The notes under the pieces: model-generated
Seen by the model: the letters and a program-made list of their open reading frames with translations, nothing else
The model's database searches: none
Told to the model about the DNA's origin: nothing
Made by a program: the position numbers and the translations under genes
Part shown: one piece after another, positions 14,146-22,800 of the stretch
Numbering within the stretch: the stretch's first letter is position 1
Layout of the letters: each line of letters starts with the position of its first letter
From: JBAWXE01 sp037144255
Lineage (GTDB): Bacteria > Bacteroidota > Bacteroidia > Chitinophagales > Chitinophagaceae
Direction of reading: 5' to 3'
NCBI GenBank assembly: GCA_037144255.1
Contig: JBAWXE010000036.1
Coordinates: 1 to 23,863 of the forward strand
Length of the DNA stretch: 23,863 nucleotides

Positions 14146-15768
14146 TTATTGTTTCTGGATCCTGATCATGTGCGTATCTCCATTGCTGTAATTGAATTCC
14201 AGCATATAATTTCCTGGCGCTATGGCATCTAAAGATACATTGTTGTTTTCTGCTAATATTGTTCCGTGTAATACGGTGTTGCCAAACACATCTAACATTC
14301 TATATGCAGCTGTCTCTAATACATTATCTATATGCAATATATTAGTAGTTGGGATAGGATATACCAACACAGCATTGTTGCCTGCTACTTGGTGAATACC
14401 TGTAGCAGTTATCACTGTCATATTCATTGCATTGCTCGATGCGATGGCATTGTTGTTGCATGCACCGTCGTTGGTCACTTCGCAAGAAATAACATCTGAA
14501 TTTTGTAATGCGTTATCTGTATAAGTATTTGTACCGGTACCTACATTGTTACCATTCTTTTTCCACTGATAGAATGGATTAGTACCACCATTCAGTGCAG
14601 TAGCTGTAAAAGTTACAGCTGTACCTGCTGCAATATTAGTACCTACATTAGATGCAATAGTAACAGATGGAGTTACTGCTACACAAGATACATAGCGCAA
14701 TCTGTTGTTGAAGAAATCTGCAATTATAACATTGCCTTTCCCATCAGCTACCACATCTTCAGGTACATATAGGGATGCAGCGAGTGCCGGCCCATTATCA
14801 CCGCCAAATCCCGATACTCCGTTACCGGCCAGTTTAGTGATCTTTCCTGTTGCATCAATCTTACGTACACTTTCGTTATACAGTTCAGTAACATACACAT
14901 TGCCCATAGCATCTACAGCTACACCCGATGGGTTATGCAATTCTGCAGACAAAGCTGGTCCGCCATCTCCTGTACAGCCTGCTACGCCTGTGCCTGCTAT
15001 AGTTGTTATGATACCATTAGTATTGATCTTACGTATGTATTGATAATCTTGTTCTGTAAAGTAAATATTACCAGCCAGGTCTGCTGCTATTCCTAAGATG
15101 CCACCTACACGTGCATTTACCGCTGGTCCATTATCTCCTGTATGCCCGACTGTACCATCACCGGCTATAGTAGTAATGATACCCGCCACATCTATTTTAC
15201 GAATGCGGTTATTATCATTATCTGAAAAATAAATATTACCGTAATTATCTAATGTGATGAATGATAATGAAGATAACTGAGCATCGGTAGCAGGGCCATT
15301 ATCGCCGCTAAAGCCGGGAATACCTGTACCGGCTATGGTAGTAATATTACCTGCTGCATCTACTTTTCTGATACGGCCGTTACCACCATCTACGATATAT
15401 ATATTGCCCATAGCATCTACCGATACATCCGTAGGCTGTAATAATTGGGCTGCAGTTGCTGGTCCATTATCTCCACCAAATCCAGCCATGCCGTTTCCTG
15501 CTATTGTTGTAATGATACCTGCCGTATCTACTTTACGTATGCAATGATTATTGTTATCGGCGAAATATATATTGCCAAAATTGTCCATTGCCACGCCGTA
15601 AGGATTGTTTAGATCCGCTGATACAGCAGCTGCATTGTCACCACTATAGCCCGAATTGCCGGTACCTGCAATAGTATTAATTACTTGTGCTTGCGTTGGT
15701 TGGGAAAAGCATAAAGTTGCAAGTGTAATAGTGGTAATAACTGTTCTGAATTGTTTCCGGTGTTTCAT
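14146..15768 (-). CDS. T9SS-secreted six-bladed NHL-repeat propeller protein
   Basis: A secreted protein of 540 residues. The signal peptide is about 1-28 (ending TQAQ). Residues 30-365 are six NHL-type repeats, each exactly 56 residues, with the pattern ITTIAGxGxxGxxGDNGPA...GNIYxxD....IRKVDxxG. Six repeats would close a six-bladed beta-propeller. About 366-455 form an Ig-like domain (FYQWKKNGNNVG..., SDVISCEV). About 478-540 form a T9SS type A sorting domain with YPIP in place of the usual YPNP. Propellers of this kind commonly bind protein or carbohydrate; no catalytic residues are evident. The gene is monocistronic, ends at a strong hairpin terminator and has a long non-coding upstream region. 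Confidence 0.9.
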   Translation of the reverse strand: MKHRKQFRTVITTITLATLCFSQPTQAQVINTIAGTGNSGYSGDNAAAVSADLNNPYGVAMDNFGNIYFADNNNHCIRKVDTAGIITTIAGNGMAGFGGDNGPATAAQLLQPTDVSVDAMGNIYIVDGGNGRIRKVDAAGNITTIAGTGIPGFSGDNGPATDAQLSSLSFITLDNYGNIYFSDNDNNRIRKIDVAGIITTIAGDGTVGHTGDNGPAVNARVGGILGIAADLAGNIYFTEQDYQYIRKINTNGIITTIAGTGVAGCTGDGGPALSAELHNPSGVAVDAMGNVYVTELYNESVRKIDATGKITKLAGNGVSGFGGDNGPALAASLYVPEDVVADGKGNVIIADFFNNRLRYVSCVAVTPSVTIASNVGTNIAAGTAVTFTATALNGGTNPFYQWKKNGNNVGTGTNTYTDNALQNSDVISCEVTNDGACNNNAIASSNAMNMTVITATGIHQVAGNNAVLVYPIPTTNILHIDNVLETAAYRMLDVFGNTVLHGTILAENNNVSLDAIAPGNYMLEFNYSNGDTHMIRIQKQ

Positions 15769-16190
15769 GGTTCTGTTTTGTTAAAGTTGTTGTATTAGAT
15801 GATATATAGGGCAGAATTTCCTTTTAAAGATAAAGACATAAAGAGGGATATAGTAAACAATTCATGATGCGTTAACGTCTCTTTTACATACAGATAACAA
15901 GTGCCAATGACATGTTAACGAGACACTAACATTTAGAATTTTAAGAATAATTATTCAAACAACCTGAGTATTTCATACTCAAGCTAGTAATTCAAATGTA
16001 AGTAGCTAAGTATCAGAATGATCATTGTTTTCAGAAATGATCAATTAGATACATGTTACTTTCGGACCGAAATATAGAGTGTGTGGAAATGATAAAAGCT
16101 GCAGCCGGCAATGCTATAGATAATGTTGCAAAGCTAGGGACTATGCTACAAATACAACAAAAATAATGTACTTTTATTTCGTATATTATA
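15769..16190. other. Non-coding region between the NHL gene and rsmI
   Basis: 422 bases, AT-rich, with no plausible gene or RNA. It must hold the promoter of the NHL gene (- strand) and the 3' end of the rsmI transcript. Small structures seen: gttaacg at 15871 and again at 15914, a small hairpin tgagta/tactca (15965-15981), and an 8-bp inverted repeat tgatcatt/aatgatca (16019-16043). No terminator for rsmI was recognised. Confidence 0.6.
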
Positions 16191-16859
16191 CTATTCCTTA
16201 CCTGCTAATACAATTACGATCTCTCCTTTAGGAGCATGGCTTTCGTAATGTTTAGCAACTTCTTCAAGAGTACCTTTTCTAGTCTCTTCAAATATTTTAG
16301 TGAGCTCACGGCACACTGCTACCTGACGATCTGCACCCATAAAAGTAGCCAGCTCTGTTAATGTTTTTACTAACCTATGCGGAGACTCGTATAGTATGAT
16401 AGTACGTTCTTCTTCAGCCAGTTGTTTCATCATAGTTTGTCTGCCTTTCTTTACGGGTAGAAAACCTTCGAATACAAAACGGTTACTGGGTATGCCTGAT
16501 TGTACCAATGCGGGTACGAAGGCTGTAGCACCCGGTAAACACTCTACCGGTATATTATTGCGCAGACATTCGCGTACTAGTAAAAACCCGGGATCGGATA
16601 TTCCCGGTGTACCTGCATCTGTTATTAGGGCATAGGTCTTACCTGCTTGTAGTTGTTCTACTAGATATGTAAGTACTCTATGTTCATTATGTTGATGGTA
16701 AGGGGTAAGCTGTTTTTGTATATTATAATGTCGCAGCAATACTGCACTGGTGCGGGTATCCTCACATAGTATGCCGTCAGCTTGTTTCAATATCTCCACC
16801 GCACGATATGTGATATCGCCTAGGTTACCTATGGGTGATGGTATAAGATACAAGCGCAA
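16191..16859 (-). CDS. rsmI: 16S rRNA (cytidine(1402)-2'-O)-methyltransferase RsmI
   Basis: RsmI 2'-O-methylates C1402 of 16S rRNA in the decoding centre, using SAM. The 222-residue protein has the tetrapyrrole-methylase fold motifs: PSPIGNLGDIT (7-17), CEDTRTS (32-38), DAGTPGISDPG (81-91), LPGATAFVPAL (108-118) and YESPHRL (157-163). It ends after EIVIVLAG. It is shorter than the E. coli enzyme and lacks the C-terminal helical extension. The start codon must be TTG at 16859: an in-frame TAA lies eight codons upstream with no ATG, GTG or TTG between them, and family homology starts at this residue. purS ends 46 bp upstream and may be co-transcribed. Confidence 0.95.
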   Translation of the reverse strand: MRLYLIPSPIGNLGDITYRAVEILKQADGILCEDTRTSAVLLRHYNIQKQLTPYHQHNEHRVLTYLVEQLQAGKTYALITDAGTPGISDPGFLLVRECLRNNIPVECLPGATAFVPALVQSGIPSNRFVFEGFLPVKKGRQTMMKQLAEEERTIILYESPHRLVKTLTELATFMGADRQVAVCRELTKIFEETRKGTLEEVAKHYESHAPKGEIVIVLAGKE

Positions 16860-16905
16860 ATGATGAATGATTTTAAAAACTTACCCTAAATGAAACAGCG
16901 AATAA

Positions 16906-17157
16906 TTATCCTTCTGTTAATGTGAAATCAAATGCTTCCATTACCTGATTGGCCAATAATTTCTTACAAGCGTCTTGTGTAAGTTGTTGTGCTTCTTCTT
17001 TGTTGGCAGCATCTATATTCAGTGTGATGTGCTTACCAATACGCACGTCATGTACCTGGCTAAGTCCTAAGTTATGCAAACTGTTATTCACTGCTTTTCC
17101 CTGAGGGTCCAACAATTCTTTCAATGGCATTACGTTGATATGTGCTGTGTATTTCAT
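16906..17157 (-). CDS. purS: Phosphoribosylformylglycinamidine synthase subunit PurS
   Basis: PurS is the small subunit that bridges PurL and PurQ in the split FGAM synthase, which makes formylglycinamidine ribonucleotide in purine biosynthesis. The 83-residue protein fits the family in length and pattern: an N-terminal beta strand (YTAHINVMPLKELLDPQGKAV), then LHNLGL..VHDVRIGKHI and a C-terminal CKKLLANQVMEAF. The ATG overlaps the pssA stop as ATGA, which implies translational coupling. purL and purQ are not in the window. Its presence implies the split enzyme rather than the single-chain PurL. Confidence 0.9.
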   Translation of the reverse strand: MKYTAHINVMPLKELLDPQGKAVNNSLHNLGLSQVHDVRIGKHITLNIDAANKEEAQQLTQDACKKLLANQVMEAFDFTLTEG

Positions 17158-17921
17158 ACTTGTTCCGGTTGTTTGTAAATAAAAGATAACAAAATGTATA
17201 GAATGAATGCGATAGGTATAGCAGCGATCTTAAGTACAGGTATAGCAACAGCAGTTACTACTATCAATACTACTTGTGGCCATACATATTTCATCTGCCA
17301 TTTACTAGGCATCAGTTTTATAAAACGGATCTTTGATACCATCAGCCAACATAAAATAGCGATGATAAGTAGCAACATCCATTTGCTCTGCATATGAGAG
17401 CCAATATTAAATGGGTTGTAAAAATTAATCAGTGGAAAAGATGCTATAAATAAACCTACAGCAGGTATTGGCATACCGGTGAAACCTGTGCTTTGCTGAT
17501 CAGAAGTAATATTGAAACGTGCCAGTCTTAGTGCTCCGAAACTTGCTATCAGGAAAGCCGGTGCGGTCATCCACATACTGGCATCCATTGCATTAGGTTC
17601 GCTCATATTGGCACCCCATAGCATTTTGAACAGTATCATGGATGGTGCTACCCCAAAAGAAACAAGGTCTGCCAATGAATCCAGGTCCTTTCCAATAGGG
17701 GAAAACACCCTTAATGCTCTGGCTGCAGCTCCATCCAATAGGTCGCAGATGGCAGCTATGAAAATGAATATACCTCCCAGATACGCTTGCTCTGTACCCG
17801 ATACCCAATAACTTTCACCATTTACATTGGCCAGATATGGCTGCGAATTCAAAATGAATGCAATGGCTATACACCCGCAGAACAGGTTCGCTAATGTCAA
17901 CAGGTTAGGTAAGTGCTTCAT
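17154..17921 (-). CDS. pssA: CDP-diacylglycerol-serine O-phosphatidyltransferase
   Basis: An inner-membrane enzyme that joins serine to CDP-diacylglycerol to make phosphatidylserine, the precursor of phosphatidylethanolamine. The 255-residue protein has the full CDP-alcohol phosphatidyltransferase signature with exact spacing: D60, D63-G64, A67-R68, G77, D81 and D85. It starts MKHLPNLLTLANLFCGCIAI, typical of the PssA subfamily, and has several hydrophobic segments through residue 248. A perfect -7 box (TACTTTTG) lies 7 nt before the ATG. Its last codon overlaps purS by 4 bp. Subfamily assignment rests on the N-terminal pattern; another CDP-alcohol transferase is possible but less likely. Confidence 0.92.
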   Translation of the reverse strand: MKHLPNLLTLANLFCGCIAIAFILNSQPYLANVNGESYWVSGTEQAYLGGIFIFIAAICDLLDGAAARALRVFSPIGKDLDSLADLVSFGVAPSMILFKMLWGANMSEPNAMDASMWMTAPAFLIASFGALRLARFNITSDQQSTGFTGMPIPAVGLFIASFPLINFYNPFNIGSHMQSKWMLLLIIAILCWLMVSKIRFIKLMPSKWQMKYVWPQVVLIVVTAVAIPVLKIAAIPIAFILYILLSFIYKQPEQV

Positions 17922-17928
17922 GAGGTAT

Positions 17929-17936
17929 CAAAAGTA
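17929..17936 (-). promoter_or_regulatory. -7 promoter box of pssA-purS
   Basis: TACTTTTG on the - strand, an exact TAnnTTTG, with 7 nt to the ATG; the mRNA leader would be minimal. Confidence 0.58.
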
Positions 17937-17982
17937 GCAATCTTGAGGGAATGTGGAAAATGTAAGCGCTTCCATTTCAAAT

Positions 17983-18014
17983 AAAAAACCCGAAGCATAT
18001 GACATGCTTCGGGG
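17983..18014 (-). terminator. Terminator after the response regulator gene
   Basis: A 10-bp stem (17989-17998 with 18004-18013, cccgaagcat and its complement) with a 5-nt loop. On the - strand six T follow (17983-17988). It ends transcription before the pssA promoter. Confidence 0.85.
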
Positions 18015-18033
18015 TAAATATGTAGTATTTCTA

Positions 18034-18735
18034 TTATTCAGGACAAACCAGCCTGAAACCATTACCATGTATATTCACTATTTCCACAGCTGTATCTTCT
18101 TTCAGATACTTACGCAGTTTGGCTATGTAAACATCCATACTTCGTCCGTTGAAATAGGTATCGCTACCCCAAATACGTTTTAGTGCATTTTCACGTGGCA
18201 ACAGATCATTTTTATATTCGCTCAGCATCAGCAACAATTCATTTTCTTTAGGAGATAATGTATGTACATCACCATCCAGATCTAAAGTGCGCAATTTGCT
18301 ATTGAATTTATAACGTCCGATATTAAAGTCTATCTGTGCATGTTGTTTTTCCTGTAATTCCTGATTACGTTTCAGTATGGCTTTGATCTTATGCAGCAAT
18401 ACTTCACTGTCAAAAGGTTTGGTGATATAATCATCGGCACCCAGTTTGTAACCTGTCAATATATCTTCTTTCATGCTCTTGGCCGAAAGGAAGAATAATG
18501 GCATATCAGGATCTACATTACGTATCTCTTCTCCTAGCGTGAATCCGTCCATATTCGGCATCATCACATCCAGTAGGCATATGTCAAATTTTTCACGACG
18601 AAAAGCTGCAAGACCTAATATACCATCACGTGCCAGTTCTACCACAAAATCATTAAGCTCCAGATAGTTCTTCAGTACCTGTCCAAAGTTGGTATCATCT
18701 TCTACCAATAATATTTTAAAGCGTTCTTTTTCCAT
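18034..18735 (-). CDS. OmpR-family response regulator transcription factor
   Basis: A 233-residue two-component regulator. The receiver domain (about 6-122) has the acidic pocket E12-D13-D14, phosphoacceptor D56 in CLLDVMMP, S84 in LSAKSMKEDI and K106 in ITKPF. A winged-helix DNA-binding domain follows at about 135-230 (LSPKENELLLML, GRSMDVYIAKLRKYL, VEIVNIHGNGFRL). The ATG at 18735 is chosen over one at 18768 because a -7 box (18757-18764) lies between them and the receiver fold begins there. No histidine kinase is adjacent, so it is an orphan in this window. It lies downstream of the PorP/SprF gene with no visible terminator between them and could also be read from that operon. The receiver is RprY-like, but orthology was not tested. 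Confidence 0.93.
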   Translation of the reverse strand: MEKERFKILLVEDDTNFGQVLKNYLELNDFVVELARDGILGLAAFRREKFDICLLDVMMPNMDGFTLGEEIRNVDPDMPLFFLSAKSMKEDILTGYKLGADDYITKPFDSEVLLHKIKAILKRNQELQEKQHAQIDFNIGRYKFNSKLRTLDLDGDVHTLSPKENELLLMLSEYKNDLLPRENALKRIWGSDTYFNGRSMDVYIAKLRKYLKEDTAVEIVNIHGNGFRLVCPE

Positions 18736-18756
18736 AATAGTTTGAATATCTGTTAC

Positions 18757-18764
18757 CAAAAGTA
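18757..18764 (-). promoter_or_regulatory. -7 promoter box of the response regulator gene
   Basis: TACTTTTG on the - strand, an exact TAnnTTTG, 21 nt before the ATG at 18735. Confidence 0.55.
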
Positions 18765-18798
18765 ACAAGTAAAGGATTTTTTTACACGTAATGTTTTG

Positions 18799-19833
18799 TT
18801 AAAAGCGCGGGCAGTTCATATAGGACTGGTTCTTTTCTCGCCATGGGTACTTGCCTTGGTAGATGATACCTATCTCCAAAGCCCCATTACCCTGATTGTA
18901 CACCGCTAATTGAGAAATTGTATAGTCATAACTGGCCATAACCCTCAATCCGTTCAGGTCTACACCTATTACACCTATCAGGGCATCATTGAGCCTATTA
19001 TAGCCACCTATTATCAGTTTGGTCACTCCATGGTCGTCCTCTGCTACTTGCATCAGGAATAAGGTACCATAATTGATCTCTAAAGCACCTGTTTGACTGG
19101 TAAAGTACACAGATGGGTTGAATGTGAGTTTTTTGTTGATACCTAATAGTGCATCTACATTAGCTGTAGGTCGTATGCCTACTATATTTTTCATACCTCC
19201 CAAAAAATTCTCGGTGGGTTGATTCACATGTGCCACACCTACCCCCACTTTCACATATACCAGCTCATTTGGGAATAAAGCATAATTCACACCAGCACCT
19301 ACATCATTGAAGTGCGTCTTGATCACTCCATTCTTTTCGTTATTGGCAAGACTCTTATTGAATGTAAACCCATCCCACTGAGCATCAAAGGTCAGATTGT
19401 CAAAATTCACACTACGCTGAATATACCCGTAATACATACCTGCACTAAGCATACTGGTCTGTGTCATTTGCAGATGAAATGCCAATGAACCTTGAGCTCT
19501 GAATAAAGATAAACTGCCATCTCCTGCTTGATCATTGAATAATGCCAGCCCTACACCAAACCACTTATTTCCTTGGTCTTTACGCAACACCTGATAATCT
19601 GTATAGGCAGAGAAGGAACTATATGGTACCGGTACCGATGCCCACTGATTGCGATAGTTGGCACCTGCTCTGTAATTATCTTCACTCATCAGCCCCGTAT
19701 TTGCAGGGTTCAGCAGCATAGGTGCATTGTAATACTGAGAGAAGTGCATGTCTTGTGCATACACATAGCTACCGCTCAGGCACATGATGCTCATCACTAA
19801 TAGACGTATGGTATGATATGTCGCTCGTTTCAT
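18799..19833 (-). CDS. PorP/SprF-family type IX secretion outer-membrane protein
   Basis: A 344-residue beta-barrel protein of the PorP/SprF family, which supports export or surface attachment of T9SS cargos in the outer membrane. The signal peptide is about 1-26 (ending YVYAQ). The family hallmark DMHFSQYYNAPMLLNPANTG follows directly at 27-46. The rest is repeated amphipathic beta strands with paired aromatics (FGVGLALFND, AGVNYALF, VYVKVGVGVAHV), ending in GIIYQGKYPW. The gene starts 6 bp after the type B cargo gene, so the two are one operon. This pairing is common in the phylum: a PorP/SprF protein next to a giant protein with a gliding-motility C-terminal domain. It is one of many paralogues, so a specific name is not given. 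Confidence 0.93.
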   Translation of the reverse strand: MKRATYHTIRLLVMSIMCLSGSYVYAQDMHFSQYYNAPMLLNPANTGLMSEDNYRAGANYRNQWASVPVPYSSFSAYTDYQVLRKDQGNKWFGVGLALFNDQAGDGSLSLFRAQGSLAFHLQMTQTSMLSAGMYYGYIQRSVNFDNLTFDAQWDGFTFNKSLANNEKNGVIKTHFNDVGAGVNYALFPNELVYVKVGVGVAHVNQPTENFLGGMKNIVGIRPTANVDALLGINKKLTFNPSVYFTSQTGALEINYGTLFLMQVAEDDHGVTKLIIGGYNRLNDALIGVIGVDLNGLRVMASYDYTISQLAVYNQGNGALEIGIIYQGKYPWREKNQSYMNCPRF

Positions 19834-19839
19834 GTTCTT

Positions 19840-22800
19840 CTATCGTATTAAGGTCACATTACCTTTCTTCTGGTAAGTAGTTTTATCATAAAAAGTAGCT
19901 GTCAGCACATAGGCATAGGCATCTTGTTCTTGTTGCTTTCCATTGAAACTGCCATCCCATCCATCTGCCTGACTGGTAGATTCAAATACTAGTTGTCCCC
20001 ACCTATTGAATATCCTCAGGTCCATAGTTTTGATGGCCACACCGCGCACATACAAAATATCATTTTCTCCATCTCCATTGGGGCTGAATGCCGTAGGTAT
20101 ATCTATGATGGGTTGCACTTCTGTAGGTACTATCTTACATATTGAGTCTGTACATCCAGAAGAACCAATAGCAGTAAGGCATACAGTATAGGAATTAGTA
20201 ACATTATACTGATGCACAGGGTTTATTTTGCTACTGTTTTCTCCATCCCCAAAATTCCACATATACGATACCGCATTGGTAGATGAATTAATGAAGGTAG
20301 TAGGGGTATTGATCTCCGGATAATTAGGGGTAAAAGTGAATTGTGCTGTAGGTGCCAGACTGATAGTAATGGCCTTGCTAAAACTGTCGATTTTCTCACA
20401 GGTATTAGGGTTACTTACAAACAGTTTTACTATATAAGTACCTGCCGAATCATAAACATGTTTGAATGAGTCCAGATTAGAGGTAGCTCCATCTCCCAAT
20501 GTCCACAATACACTGGTAGCATTTACCGGATGTGTTACCAGTGTAATACCATGTGCAGAACATAACGCATCCGGTACATTGAATGTTGCCGACATGCGTT
20601 GGCTACCTATATGCACCACTTGTGTTACAGTATCCGGAGAGTTGCAGGCAGTAGTATCTTTCATGGTCATGGTTACCAGATAGGTACCGGTATCTGCATA
20701 GCTATGTCCGCCCGGGTTTGCCCCTGTAGCAGTGCCACCATCGCCAAAACTCCATGTAAATGTGGTAAATGTCTGTGCACCTGGTGTAGCGCTGTATTGC
20801 GATGTGTTGGTAATACCTATGGTATATGGTCCGCAACTGTCTGTCACTACTGCATTGAATCCCGGCTTGATACTATTGGTCAGCACGGTTATCTGTAGTT
20901 TTACGGTATCATATTCTTTACAGGCATTAGGGTTATAGGCCACCATGGTTACAGTATATACGCCTGGTGCCATAAAGGTATGCGAAGGGGCTACTGCTGT
21001 ACTGGTACCCATATCTCCAAAGTCCCATGTATACGATGTGGCATTCACTGATCCGTTAGAGAATTGTACTTGCAATGGTGCACATCCCGTTGCAGTAGGA
21101 TTAGCTTGTGCTTGTGCATTCACCGATCCCAGATCGAAACGTATTTTCAATGCTATCTCATTACAATTAGGTATACCACCAGACAAACCATTATTGATAT
21201 TGCTCCATGCTCCCGGTGTTGTAGGGAATGCCGAAGAACCTCCGCAACCACCGCAGATGGCTTGATACACGATACCGTTTTTGTCAAATCTGCTGGTACC
21301 ACCATCCACATGTTCTCCCACGCCTGTAGGTTCTCCCATGAAGGTAGCATACAGCAACGACTGTATATTTTTACTCAGTACTATAAAGTAGAAATCCCGC
21401 CCATCGGTAGTGCTTTGTAAGGCATTCGCTGTTATTGGCAGACCTGTGGTATTACCTATCGATACCGGCATTGTATTGATGAACAAATTACCTCCCCAAC
21501 CCGATATATATATGTTCTGGCAAGTATCTACCAAAAAGGCCACCGGCGAAATATCTGTATGAAGAGGGTCCCCTTTACCAAATACGGTAGAGAAGATATT
21601 GCTGCTCAGTGTATTGTTCATCTTGATAACGAACTGTGATGAACTTGGATTGCTATATACGCCCGTAGGTTGCACTGGGAATTGTCCTCCCAATGCTTGT
21701 CCCATCGCATATACATTATCATTGGCATCTACTTGTATACCATATACTTGGTCATAACCACTGGTACCCATAAATGTTCCAGCCTGCAAGGTATAAGGTG
21801 CACTATTCTGAAATTTTAAGATAAACCCATCTGCACTATCTCCTTGATAAGTAGGGTATAGTGTCCCTGCCGTTGTAGGAAAGTTAGGGCTCTGTGTCCC
21901 ACCTGCTACATACAACGATGTCTGTGCTGTATCAAATACCATTACATATCCCGCATCCTGATTACTACCTCCTATATAGGTACTCCATACTAGGCTGGTA
22001 AGATTAGAGTCAAATTTACATACTATACCATCTTGTGTGCCTTGCAGACTGCTTTGCAGTGCATTCACAGTTGTAGGAAAATCTATAGATTGTGTAGAGC
22101 CTGTTATGTATATCTGTCCCAGTTTATCTACTTGCACTTCACTTCTGGCATCATCGCCGTAGTTATGTTTCAGGCCTCCATAATAAGTTTCTGTAGAGTC
22201 AAAATTCACTCCATCAGGTCCACTACCACCTATATAGGTAGAACCCAACAATGCTGTCCCTGCTGCATTTAGCTTCGTCACCATGATATCATAGTCACCA
22301 TTAAAGCTCACATCATATGCTCCCGATGTTACAGGGTAATCCGGCGAATTGGTACGCCCTGCTATGATCAGATTATTGTAAGCATCTACTATCATACTAT
22401 GCGGACGCTCATTGATGCTTCCACCTATATAAGTAGCATAGATCCTGTTTGTACCTAGCGGATTATATTTGATGATGGCTACATCACTGCCATACTGTGT
22501 TCCCGTAGCACCTACACCTCCTGCAAAATTCAGCTGAAAAGCCCCCAGACTTGTCGGGAAACCCGACCCATGCGCTATACCACCTGCGTAGAAATTCCCT
22601 TGATTATCATAAGTAGCCGTAAAGCCCCAGTTATCAGCCGTAGAGCCTGTAAAGGTGGCAAATACTACTGTAGGGTCTATTACCAAGGTCTGTGTGGCAT
22701 CATAGTCATTCGGGAAATTGTAGCTTACCATTGTTCCCTTCAGTTTGTAATTACAAGCCACTTGCACTCTGTTGCCATTGATGTATTGATAGGCATAAGG

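Noticed and set aside
14705..15547. Repeated Pro/Ala-rich frames antisense to the NHL gene
   Set aside because: They recur because the NHL repeats recur every 168 bp; they are antisense shadows.
15769..16190. Possible small RNA or tRNA in the NHL-rsmI gap
   Set aside because: No cloverleaf, no promoter-terminator pair and no strong extended structure was found; only short inverted repeats.
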